A DNA stretch of 64,000 bases from Algoriphagus aestuariicola (GTDB lineage: Bacteria > Bacteroidota > Bacteroidia > Cytophagales > Cyclobacteriaceae), in contig NZ_JAFKCW010000002.1 in NCBI RefSeq assembly GCF_017254835.1, positions 1 through 64,000 on the forward strand, given 5' to 3'. This document shows positions 26,447-34,170 of this stretch, in pieces; positions within the stretch are counted from its first letter, which is position 1; every line of letters begins with the position of its first letter. Made by a program: the position numbers and the translations under genes. The notes under the pieces were generated by a model. It worked only from the letters and a program-made list of their open reading frames with translations. It was not told where the DNA came from and did no database searches.

Positions 26447-28812
26447 CAATTCTGGTCGAGCAAAGTACTGTTGAAGAGCTTGAGGATTCGTTTGTATTCA
26501 TCCGTCCAACTGCTCGGCTCGACAAATCCGTGATCCTCTACGGGATAGACCGCCATTTCCCAATTGTCCTTACCAAGCTCAATCAGTCGCTGAGAAAGCC
26601 TCACCACGTCTTGGAAATGCACATTCACATCCAACATGCCATGGGCAATCAAGAGATTCCCCTGCAAGCCTTCGGCGAAATAGATGGGAGAGGAGCGACG
26701 AAAAGCAATCGGATCCTCTTCGGGTGTGTTAAGTATGTTTGCGGTATAGCCATGGTTGTAGTGTGCCCAATCCGTCACCGAGCGAAGTGCCGCTCCAGAC
26801 GTGAAGACATCTCCGTGGTTAAAGAGTGCCACCAGCGTAATAAATCCGCCATAGCTTCCGCCATAGATCCCGATTTTCCCCGGAGTGACGCCATGTTCGG
26901 CCATGAGAAATTTGGCTCCATCGACTTGATCAGAGAGGTCTTTGCCGCCCATATGGCGGTAGATGCCGGTTCTCCAATCTCGGCCATAGCCCGCTGAAGC
27001 ACGGTAGTCAATGTCCAAAACAGTGTATCCAAGGTCGGTCAGGAGATTGTGAAACATGTATTCACGGAAGTAGCTGCTCCACCACTTGTGGACGTTTTGC
27101 AAGTAGCCAGCACCGTGGACGAAGATCACCGCAGCGCCGTTTTTCTTGGAAGGCTCAGGGAGATAAAGTCTGGCCGGAACCTGGGCTCCATCCTGCGCGG
27201 CAAATCTGACGATCTGCGGATCTCGCCATTTATACGCTTTGAACTCCTCGCTTTGGCCTGAGGTCAGTTGCTGGGCTTTTGCACCCGCCTTGTTGTCTTG
27301 GAGGTACAGTTCCGCGGGGGTATTGCTGTAGGAATAGATGATGGCAATTTTCTTTTCGTCGGGGGAGAGCACTACTGCGTTATTACCTGTCATCGAAGTG
27401 AGCTTTTCCATAGAGCCACCCATCAGGGGCATTTTGTAAAAGTGTCGCTCTCCTGGATCCACTTCGGATGTCGTCAGATACCAAGACTTCTTGTCCTTGG
27501 AAAGGAATGGATCAAACACCTCAAAATTACCCTGGGTCAAGGCTTTTTTCTCTCCAGTCCCCACATTCAGCAAATAAAGATGCGAGTAGCCGGTCGCTTC
27601 AGACTGAAAATAGATGTGTTGGTTGTCAGGAAGCCAGCCCAGCGTACCACCGCCAAAGCCTCCGCCTATACCTGGTCCTCCGACCCACGCTTCGTCGCGC
27701 TGACGATCAAGCGTTTTAAGTTTACCAGTTTCCAGGTCTACCTCTGTGATCCATCGGTCTTTGTTGTCAAAAGCCCGAACTTGGAGAATAGTCTTTTTTC
27801 CATCGGGGGAAAAGATAGGACTGGACAAGGTGAGAGCACGCTCTTTTTCCTCCCAGGTCTTCTCTGGATAGTCCTTTACATAATCGGGAAGGTCTTTGAT
27901 GCCAGGAAGATCGGAGGTGGATACGAAATAAACGGTATCCCTTGTCAGATCATAAATGCCAATCTCGACTTTGCTTGGACTGTTTCCCACCTTGGATCTC
28001 GCATTGAGGTCTTCGGTATAGCCAGATGCGTCGACGTAGTTGGGGACTGCAGTGTTTTTGTTGGTTGCTGGCGTGAAGATGGAGAAGGTTGCGAATCTTT
28101 CATCCGGGGAGAGTTGAAGGTTGGTGAGGTTTTTACCCTGTGTGTAGTAAGTGTATTCGTCAAAACCATCTCGAATGGATTCCCGATAGGCTTTTGACTT
28201 TTCTTGAGCTTCTTTTCTCTCCCGCACTACGTCGAGTAGCTTTAGGTTTTCGGACTCGAGGAAAGTGATTTTTTCCTCGGACTTGTCTTTGGAGGAGGGT
28301 TTGGAGCCACTAGAGATATTGGTGACTTTGCTGACTGTTTTTGAGCTTCGGTCAAAAACGTAGATGTTTCCGCTTGAGTTGAAGGCGACTCGATTTTCAT
28401 TGGCCAAAAACCGAAGATTGGTCACCGGCTCATGCCACTCCAGGAGCGTGGTGTTGGTATTTTTCTCCAGATCTTCGAGCATAATCAGGTTGTCCTTCCT
28501 GTAGATTCTCTGGCTTTGGTCAGCATTGAGGTCGGATTGAGGCCTTGCCAGAGCCTTTTCCTCCGGCCAATGCACCTTGGTAATTTGTGACGGGTTTGCA
28601 AGATTTATCTTGTAAAGGGAGTCGGTGGGGTCTCCTTCTAGATTGTATTTGAAAAAGATCGTCTTACCGTCATCGCTCCATTCGGGGGAGGAGGGGAATA
28701 CTCCCATCCACTTGGGATCTCGCATGATGTGTTCGACTGAGAGTGGGGATTGTGCCGATACTTCCGTCAGAGCGAAAAGAAGAATCGGCAGAAGAAGTAG
28801 TTTTCTCTGCAT
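26446..28812 (-). CDS. S9 (prolyl oligopeptidase/DPP-IV-like) peptidase, exported
   Basis: A 788-residue serine peptidase with a signal peptide (MQRKLLLLPILLFALTEVSAQ, cut after SAQ). The N-terminal two thirds are beta-propeller-like (repeats such as FSPDGKKTILQV, LSPDEKKIAIIYS), and the C-terminal alpha/beta-hydrolase domain has the nucleophile in IYGGSYGGFITLVAL, with Asp in LLIAHGMLDVNVHFQD and His in VEDHGFVEP. S9 enzymes of this layout release dipeptides or cut after proline or acidic residues; specificity is not clear from sequence. It lies 25 bases after the Hpt gene and overlaps ggt, forming a probable Hpt-S9-ggt transcript. Confidence 0.93.
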   Translation of the reverse strand: MQRKLLLLPILLFALTEVSAQSPLSVEHIMRDPKWMGVFPSSPEWSDDGKTIFFKYNLEGDPTDSLYKINLANPSQITKVHWPEEKALARPQSDLNADQSQRIYRKDNLIMLEDLEKNTNTTLLEWHEPVTNLRFLANENRVAFNSSGNIYVFDRSSKTVSKVTNISSGSKPSSKDKSEEKITFLESENLKLLDVVRERKEAQEKSKAYRESIRDGFDEYTYYTQGKNLTNLQLSPDERFATFSIFTPATNKNTAVPNYVDASGYTEDLNARSKVGNSPSKVEIGIYDLTRDTVYFVSTSDLPGIKDLPDYVKDYPEKTWEEKERALTLSSPIFSPDGKKTILQVRAFDNKDRWITEVDLETGKLKTLDRQRDEAWVGGPGIGGGFGGGTLGWLPDNQHIYFQSEATGYSHLYLLNVGTGEKKALTQGNFEVFDPFLSKDKKSWYLTTSEVDPGERHFYKMPLMGGSMEKLTSMTGNNAVVLSPDEKKIAIIYSYSNTPAELYLQDNKAGAKAQQLTSGQSEEFKAYKWRDPQIVRFAAQDGAQVPARLYLPEPSKKNGAAVIFVHGAGYLQNVHKWWSSYFREYMFHNLLTDLGYTVLDIDYRASAGYGRDWRTGIYRHMGGKDLSDQVDGAKFLMAEHGVTPGKIGIYGGSYGGFITLVALFNHGDVFTSGAALRSVTDWAHYNHGYTANILNTPEEDPIAFRRSSPIYFAEGLQGNLLIAHGMLDVNVHFQDVVRLSQRLIELGKDNWEMAVYPVEDHGFVEPSSWTDEYKRILKLFNSTLLDQN

Positions 28813-28837
28813 GGGAAAGAATTAGGGTGTTTGAAAT

Positions 28838-29173
28838 TCAGTTAATTGCCGAAACGAACTTGGTCAATTCGGTTTCGATGACCTTGATTTGCTCCTGAAG
28901 AGAGTCATTGAGCGGGGCTGAATTTTCCAAGTTAGCCTCGATTTCTTCAAGTGTCCTCCTGGTTTTGATGGCACCGATGTAGCTCATACTTGGCTTGGCC
29001 TTGTGGCAACGCTTTTTGATCGTCGCAAAATCCCCGCCTTTGTAGAACGAACCCAGTTCCTTCAAATCCTTGATATTCGTATCCAGGATGATTTGGATCA
29101 TCTCACGGATCATATCCGGATCATCGTCTCCAAAGTACTGATAAATGGACTGCTCGCTTATGAGATGGTACAT
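28838..29173 (-). CDS. Histidine phosphotransfer (Hpt) domain protein
   Basis: An 111-residue stand-alone Hpt domain, a four-helix bundle that shuttles phosphate between response-regulator receiver domains. The phosphoacceptor is His57 in KKRCHKAKPSMSYIGA, the position of the classical AHKLKGSS motif. Nearby helices (IREMIQIILDTNIKDLKEL, RTLEEIEANLEN) fit the fold. No partner kinase or receiver is adjacent. It is the first gene of the minus-strand run with the S9 peptidase and ggt, a curious association that may be only positional. Confidence 0.85.
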   Translation of the reverse strand: MYHLISEQSIYQYFGDDDPDMIREMIQIILDTNIKDLKELGSFYKGGDFATIKKRCHKAKPSMSYIGAIKTRRTLEEIEANLENSAPLNDSLQEQIKVIETELTKFVSAIN

Positions 29174-29341
29174 GTGCGGAAAAAGAAGGATGTAAACTGA
29201 TAAAAATCGCGGTTTGGTGTCAGTAAGTTAAAACAAAAAACATTTTCCCAAAAGTCTCTTTTGCTTTTCATGAGTTTTAAATTTGGGCGATCAAACGACA
29301 ATTCTCTCCGGGACTGCCCGTAAATGGAGAAATAAGAAGAC

Positions 29342-29500
29342 ATGACGAAGAACAAGAAAATTTTCCTGGTTCTCTTTATCATTTTCATGGCAATCATGCT
29401 TTGGATCGGCTATGATATTTCCAGAAGGACGACTTTCCCTGGCTCCAAAGGGAATTTAAAAGAACGTATTTCGTCTGAAACCGAAGCTGAGAAAAAATGA
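29342..29500 (+). CDS. Very small single-span membrane protein
   Basis: A 52-residue frame from ATG 29342 to TGA 29500. It begins MTKNKKIFLVLFIIFMAIML, a basic start followed by one hydrophobic helix (about residues 7-25), then a hydrophilic tail with SRRTTFPGSKGNLKERI. Its stop overlaps the next start as ATGA, a strong sign that it is real and translated together with the DUF2452 gene. Similar short proteins precede DUF2452 genes in related genomes as far as I recall; function is unknown. A possible TAAATTTG -7 element lies at 29278-29285, though its -33 partner is too close. Confidence 0.75.
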   Translation: MTKNKKIFLVLFIIFMAIMLWIGYDISRRTTFPGSKGNLKERISSETEAEKK

Positions 29501-29955
29501 CGGCAAACAAGATTGACGTTGAGAAAATCGACCTGGAAAGGATGAAAGAGTCCACCACGGAGACTCCGTGTACGCTGCCCTATGCACATCACAACGGAAG
29601 TGCCGTAGTGAAACCGGAAGACCAAGGAAAGATCACCGGGCGTGCCGTGGCGGCCATGCACACGCAGACCGACATGCAGATGGCCCAGATATACGAGCAG
29701 ATGAGGCTATTGGCCGACCAAGCCAAGAAAATCCAAACTCGGGTAGAAGTTTCCGAGCGAATCTACCAAGCCACCATGGCCTTTGAGCCGCTGATCAACC
29801 ACCGCTATTTTTTGTACCAAAAAGCCGAGGGATCCGACTTTCTAAGCATGATCGCTCCCGAGGAGTGGGGGAGGAAGCGGGATTGGGCGACCTTTGTCGC
29901 GGAAGTGAAGCTTCTCGCTGACCATACTTGGGAGATTCTCAGAGACAACAACTAA
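29497..29955 (+). CDS. DUF2452 domain protein
   Basis: A 152-residue soluble protein recognised as the DUF2452 family, which has no known function. Visible features: TLPYAHHNGSAVVKPEDQGKI near the N-terminus, a helical centre (MQMAQIYEQMRLLADQAKK), and the conserved LYQKAEGSDFLSMIAPEEWG toward the C-terminus. It overlaps the small membrane gene upstream (ATGA) and is followed after three bases by the next gene, so the three form a tight unit. Confidence 0.85.
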   Translation: MTANKIDVEKIDLERMKESTTETPCTLPYAHHNGSAVVKPEDQGKITGRAVAAMHTQTDMQMAQIYEQMRLLADQAKKIQTRVEVSERIYQATMAFEPLINHRYFLYQKAEGSDFLSMIAPEEWGRKRDWATFVAEVKLLADHTWEILRDNN

Positions 29956-29958
29956 TTG

Positions 29959-30603
29959 ATGGAACATCTGATGACAAGACAGCTCGACCATATACTAAAG
30001 GAAGGTGGAGCGGAATACGACTGGCAAATCGATCTGGAATTGAACCCGAGTTTTTTGGACACAAAAGGAAGATCCTGGCTCAAAGAAGTATTTGAAGACC
30101 TCGGTGGTAATGGAAGCTTTCCCCTTCTGGAAAAGCTCAAGTTTGATTTCAAATTAGGAAGAACTCTTCTGGTCTGGGATGACGAGCTGCATTTCAACCG
30201 ATATAGACTGACGACCTTTCGGTCCGAGATGTATTCCGAATGGAACTTTGGGTTTGCCGAAGGACACAGACGACTCTGCCGAACGTACGAAAAGGAATGT
30301 CTCAAAGCTGGAATGCAACTTCGGATTTGGAATGGTCCGCCCGTGGCCAAGACTGCTTTTGGCGAAGCTTCAGATTCTGGCGACCTGACTGGCAATGGCG
30401 CTACTGGCTGGAAGTTGACCGCCTACAATGACGCCCAATACGACTTGCAGACTCGCCTACATGGTTACAAACTTATCCGGCTTTCTCCCTACGAAACACT
30501 GATGACAGGCGGAACGCTCAAACGTCTAGACCAGCTACTAGTCAATCCTAAACAAGAGCAGCGGACTATGCTGTACAACTGGCTAAAGAGAAAAATCACA
30601 TAG
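29959..30603 (+). CDS. Unknown conserved-looking protein downstream of DUF2452
   Basis: A 214-residue soluble protein I cannot assign with confidence. It begins MEHLMTRQLDHILKEGGAEYD; the TTG just before this ATG was not used. It is rich in charged and aromatic residues (WDDELHFNRYRLTTFRSEMY, GFAEGHRRLCRTYEKEC, KLIRLSPYETLMTGG), with no signal peptide or membrane segment and no known catalytic motif. Codon use and close spacing to DUF2452 support a real gene. It converges on the deoxynucleoside kinase gene. Confidence 0.75.
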   Translation: MEHLMTRQLDHILKEGGAEYDWQIDLELNPSFLDTKGRSWLKEVFEDLGGNGSFPLLEKLKFDFKLGRTLLVWDDELHFNRYRLTTFRSEMYSEWNFGFAEGHRRLCRTYEKECLKAGMQLRIWNGPPVAKTAFGEASDSGDLTGNGATGWKLTAYNDAQYDLQTRLHGYKLIRLSPYETLMTGGTLKRLDQLLVNPKQEQRTMLYNWLKRKIT

Positions 30604-30663
30604 ACTTCCGCTGTGAAAACCCACGGTTAAGATTTTGGTTTTGGCACCCAGCCAGATAGCAAG

Positions 30664-31281
30664 TCAAGAAAACAAGCCAAACATCTCCCGCTCGATCTTT
30701 TCCACGATAAAGGAAAAATCTTCAGGACGTTCCACAAAGTCCAGATTGTTCACATCGACGACGAGTAGCTTTCCCTCCTTATATCCTGCGATCCACTCTT
30801 CATAATGGGAGTTGAGGTTTTTTAGATAGTCTATGCGCATGGCCGTCTCGTAGGATCGTCCCCGTTTTTCAATTTGGCCGACCAGCTTGGGAATATCCGC
30901 TTTGAGATAGATCAGCAAGTCTGGTGCTTTGACATGCGTAATCATCGAGTCAAAGAGGCTTCTGTAGTTCCAATAATCCCGCTCAGTCATGAGCTTGCTT
31001 TTGTACAGGTTCGCTGCAAAGATGTATGCGTCCTCATAGATCGTCCTATCTTGGATGGTCGAGACAGCACTTTCTTGGATTTTCCGAATCTGGTTGTAGC
31101 GGGAGTTGAGAAAATAAACTTGGAGATGGAAGGCCCATCGCTTCATGTCTTCGTAAAAGTCCGGCAGGTAGGGGTTTTGATCCACAGACTCAAACTCCGC
31201 CTTCCAACCATAATGTTTGGCCAATTTTTCGGTAAGCGTGGTCTTGCCACTACCGATATTTCCGGATACTGCTAGGTGCAT
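30664..31281 (-). CDS. Deoxynucleoside kinase
   Basis: A 205-residue kinase that phosphorylates deoxynucleosides (probably dA/dG/dC) for nucleotide salvage. It shows the P-loop GNIGSGKTTLTEKLA at the N-terminus, FESVDQNPYLPDFYED, the catalytic QDRTIYEDAYIFA (ERS/DRS-like motif), and the lid region EKRGRSYET. This is the common single-domain dNK of Bacteroidota. It begins 14 bases after the 3-hydroxyacyl-CoA dehydrogenase stop on the same strand, so the two are probably co-transcribed. Confidence 0.93.
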   Translation of the reverse strand: MHLAVSGNIGSGKTTLTEKLAKHYGWKAEFESVDQNPYLPDFYEDMKRWAFHLQVYFLNSRYNQIRKIQESAVSTIQDRTIYEDAYIFAANLYKSKLMTERDYWNYRSLFDSMITHVKAPDLLIYLKADIPKLVGQIEKRGRSYETAMRIDYLKNLNSHYEEWIAGYKEGKLLVVDVNNLDFVERPEDFSFIVEKIEREMFGLFS

Positions 31282-31295
31282 TTCTTGCTGCGGGT

Positions 31296-32189
31296 TTAGA
31301 TTTTGGAGAATCTGGGGGAGACGATCAGATCCTTGCTTCCGGCGGTGTAGCTATAAAAACCTTCGCCAGTCTTCACGCCCCTGAAGCCTGCCTCGACCAT
31401 GTTGACCAAAAGAGGACAGGGCGCATACTTTGGATTGCCAAACCCTTCCTGCATCACCCGTAGAATGGATAGGCAGACGTCGAGACCTATGAAATCCGCA
31501 AGTTGCAGAGGTCCCATGGGGTGGGCCATGCCGAGTTTCATCACGGTGTCGATCTCCGCAACTCCCGCCACCCCTTCATAGAGGCTATAAATTGCTTCGT
31601 TGATCATCGGCATCAGGATTCTGTTGGCGACGAATCCAGGGTAATCGTTGACTTCTACCGGGTCTTTGTCCAGTTTTCGCGATAGCTCCATCACGGATTT
31701 GGTCACTTGATCCGAAGTGGCATAGCCGCGAATGACCTCGACGAGTTTCATGACAGGCACCGGGTTCATGAAATGCATTCCTATGACCTGATCTGGACGT
31801 TGGGTCACGGCAGCGATCTTGGTGATGGAGATCGAGGAGGTATTGCTGGCCAAAATAGCCCCGGCTGGAGCAAGCTGATCCAGGTTTCGAAAGATTTCCA
31901 GCTTCAGCGGGAGATGCTCGGTGGCGGCCTCTACGACCAAATCTGCCTCTGCAACTCCTTTTTCCAATTCCGTAAAAGTGGAGATTAGATCCAGCGAAGC
32001 ATCTTTTTCCTGTTCGCTTAGCATTCCTTTTGCTACTTGACGATCCATGTTTTTGGAGATCGTAGCGAGGGCTTTCTCCAGCAGTTCTGACTTGATGTCC
32101 ACCAGCGATACCCGAAAGCCCTTTTGGGCAAAAATATGCGCGATGCCGTTTCCCATCGTGCCGGAGCCGATGACTGAGATAGATTTCAT
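31296..32189 (-). CDS. 3-hydroxybutyryl-CoA dehydrogenase
   Basis: A 297-residue NAD(P)-dependent dehydrogenase that interconverts 3-hydroxyacyl-CoA and acetoacyl-CoA. The Rossmann GSGTMGNGIAHIFAQ opens the protein; later come LVVEAATEHLPLK, ASNTSSISITKI, IGMHFMNPVPVMKLVEVI with the catalytic His, and PGFVANRILMPMINEAI. ATG 32189 starts exactly at the Rossmann motif (MKSISVIGSGTMG); the 76-codon upstream extension was rejected as it enters the divergent promoter region. The CoA-transferase pair at 52 kb is a possible metabolic partner in acetoacetate use. Confidence 0.95.
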   Translation of the reverse strand: MKSISVIGSGTMGNGIAHIFAQKGFRVSLVDIKSELLEKALATISKNMDRQVAKGMLSEQEKDASLDLISTFTELEKGVAEADLVVEAATEHLPLKLEIFRNLDQLAPAGAILASNTSSISITKIAAVTQRPDQVIGMHFMNPVPVMKLVEVIRGYATSDQVTKSVMELSRKLDKDPVEVNDYPGFVANRILMPMINEAIYSLYEGVAGVAEIDTVMKLGMAHPMGPLQLADFIGLDVCLSILRVMQEGFGNPKYAPCPLLVNMVEAGFRGVKTGEGFYSYTAGSKDLIVSPRFSKI

Positions 32190-32370
32190 AATTACTTTAT
32201 TTGGAGCAAAAATCGTTATGATTTGGGTTTGAGCATTGATGGAGAGCATCCCGCTTTTTCCAAAACTAAGTTTAAGCCTTTCCAAATCCAATTTTGGCAG
32301 TTGACTTTCGGGCTTTTCCTCCCAGCAAAAAACAACGCTCCAAAAAACGATTAATCCATACCTTTGATGG

Positions 32371-33204
32371 ATGAAAGAACTCGGCCAAATCAGCAGACTG
32401 CCAATCAATCGCTTCACCGACTACGGTGCATACATGGCCCTCAGTGACGGGGAAGAAGTCCTTTTGCCCAAGGGCTATCTCGAAGGGGATGAAAAAGAAG
32501 GGGACTTCATCAACGTGTTTGTGTACACCGACAGTGAGGATAGACCGGTGGCAGTCACCACCATACCCAAGGTACTTCTGGATGAGTTTGCCGTCCTCGA
32601 GGCGAAGGAGGTGGGCAAGATTGGTGCTTTTATGGATTGGGGCCTTCCAAAGGATCTCCTGGTTCCCAATGCAGAAATGGGAAAGCCGATGAAGCAAGGG
32701 GAGAAATACCTCATCCGACTTTGTCTCGACCATAGATCCAACCGATTGATCGGAGTCTCCAAGTACCGTGAGTTCATTTTCCCTGCACCTGAGTATTACC
32801 AACCGGGAGAGGAGGTCGAGGGCTTGATCTTTGAAAAAAGCGACTTGGGCTACAAGGTATTGCTGGAGGATCGCTACGAGGGTTTGATTTATGCCAACGA
32901 AGTTTTCCAGCCGCTGGAAATTGGCTCGGAGAGAAAACTGTGGGTGAAAAAACGCCGCGACGACGGTAAACTCGATCTTCAGGTATTGCCCATGGGGAGG
33001 GTCAAATACGACGAAGGAGCGGAAAAAATCCTTGAAATCTTGGATTCCAAAGGATTTCTCCCGCTTCACGACAAGTCCGACCCGGCGGAAATCCAAGCGC
33101 TGCTCGGCATGTCCAAAAAGCATTTTAAACAGTGTATCGGTCAGCTGTACAAAGCCCGACAAATTCTCATCAGGCCTGACGGCATCTCGCGAATCGAGGA
33201 CTAG
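32371..33204 (+). CDS. cvfB: CvfB-like S1 RNA-binding protein
   Basis: A 277-residue protein of the CvfB/YitL family: three or four S1-like OB folds (for example LPINRFTDYGAYMALSDGEE, GAFMDWGLPKDLLVPNAEM, FEKSDLGYKVLLEDRYEGLI) and a C-terminal winged-helix (ILEILDSKGFLPLHDKSDP, FKQCIGQLYKARQI). CvfB proteins bind RNA and affect virulence or stress gene expression in Firmicutes; the role in Bacteroidota is not established. Its stop codon TAG at 33202-33204 shares the CTAG palindrome with the stop of the convergent ArsC-like gene. Confidence 0.9.
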   Translation: MKELGQISRLPINRFTDYGAYMALSDGEEVLLPKGYLEGDEKEGDFINVFVYTDSEDRPVAVTTIPKVLLDEFAVLEAKEVGKIGAFMDWGLPKDLLVPNAEMGKPMKQGEKYLIRLCLDHRSNRLIGVSKYREFIFPAPEYYQPGEEVEGLIFEKSDLGYKVLLEDRYEGLIYANEVFQPLEIGSERKLWVKKRRDDGKLDLQVLPMGRVKYDEGAEKILEILDSKGFLPLHDKSDPAEIQALLGMSKKHFKQCIGQLYKARQILIRPDGISRIED

Positions 33205-33560
33205 TCGAGTTTAAGTATATCACTGGGTGTCCTGCAGAGGATAGCCTTGTTCTTGAAGATGGCAATAGGGCTTTTGATCAAGTGGGGAAATTTCACCAGG
33301 ATGTTTAGCCAGCCCTCATCGTCCCAGTCCTTGCCTGCGATTTGGCTTTGGTAGTCGGGATGGGATCTGTTTAGCAAGTCCTTAGGCCTCAGTTGCAGCT
33401 TGCGTAGGATTTGGTCCCATTGTGTGGCGGTAATGGGCTCGTTGATGACATCTATCTCGTTGACAAACCTAGTCAGAGTTTTTGCATAGGCCTTGGTTTG
33501 CTTGTCTATTGGCTGTGCTGAGCTGTGATAGAAATACAGTTCGGAAGGGTGAAGTCTCAT
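33201..33560 (-). CDS. ArsC/Spx-like thioredoxin-fold protein lacking the N-terminal cysteine
   Basis: A 119-residue protein resembling the ArsC/Spx (glutaredoxin-like) family: LYFYHSSAQPIDKQTKAYAKT at the place of the CxxC or CX3T loop, ITATQWDQILRKLQLRPKDLL in the middle and LVKFPHLIKSPIAIFKNKAIL before the end. The catalytic cysteine expected after the first strand is replaced (HSSAQ), and the only cysteine is in LCRTP near the C-terminus, where the family has RP(P). So arsenate reductase activity is unlikely. Its role is unknown; Spx-like partner binding is one possibility. Confidence 0.8.
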   Translation of the reverse strand: MRLHPSELYFYHSSAQPIDKQTKAYAKTLTRFVNEIDVINEPITATQWDQILRKLQLRPKDLLNRSHPDYQSQIAGKDWDDEGWLNILVKFPHLIKSPIAIFKNKAILCRTPSDILKLD

Positions 33561-33630
33561 GGCGCTTGGGTTTAGTGAACAATAATATAGTGAAATATTC
33601 TAAATATTTGTAATTCAATATTTTGCAAGA

Positions 33631-34125
33631 TTGACGATCGACATTAATAAATTTTCCAGAGAGAGTAAATCCGATTTTCCGGCAAACAAGAAGCTGAAGG
33701 AAAAGCTAAAAAAGACCAAGCCCAGGGATTTGGACGCCAAGTTCCATAGCCTGCACGAAGAGGTCTTTGAGGATATAGATTGCCTAAACTGTGCCAACTG
33801 CTGCAAGACCACCAGCCCGATTTTCATCCAGACCGACATTGACAGGCTCGCCAAGACATTTCGGATGAGGAGCAGCGAGTTCATAGACGAGTATCTTTTT
33901 CGAGACCCAGACGGTGACTATGTGCTGCGTTCCGCGCCTTGTCCCTTCTTGGGTGCCGACAATAAGTGCCTGGTATATGAAGACCGCCCCAAGGCTTGCC
34001 GGGAGTATCCTCATACGGATCGGAAAAACATGCTTGGGATTTTGGATCTTAGTCTGAAGAACACCTTGGTCTGTCCCGCCGTACTCAAAATATTTTATGA
34101 GATCGGCAAAGAATATAGGAAGTGA
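33631..34125 (+). CDS. YkgJ-type cysteine-cluster (metal-binding) protein
   Basis: A 164-residue protein with the YkgJ/CxxCxxCC signature DCLNCANCCKTTSPIF and the paired cysteines SAPCPFLGADNKCLVYEDRPKACREYP, which bind zinc or an iron-sulfur cluster. A basic N-terminus (KLKEKLKKTKPRD) precedes it. The function of this family is poorly known. The only start compatible with the frame is TTG at 33631: a stop lies upstream at 33601 and the first ATG is beyond the first cysteine cluster. It is followed 45 bases later by the ROK gene on the same strand. Confidence 0.87.
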   Translation: MTIDINKFSRESKSDFPANKKLKEKLKKTKPRDLDAKFHSLHEEVFEDIDCLNCANCCKTTSPIFIQTDIDRLAKTFRMRSSEFIDEYLFRDPDGDYVLRSAPCPFLGADNKCLVYEDRPKACREYPHTDRKNMLGILDLSLKNTLVCPAVLKIFYEIGKEYRK

Positions 34126-34170
34126 CGCATTTCTTTTGCTTTTTTGGCAATCAAACCTATAAATAACACT

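Noticed and set aside
27268-28197. Long plus-strand frame of 309 codons
   Set aside because: It lies wholly antisense to the S9 peptidase gene, whose motifs are complete; no family features in the antisense product.
32272-33162. Minus-strand frame of 296 codons
   Set aside because: Antisense to the CvfB-like gene, which has clear S1-type motifs; the shadow product shows none.
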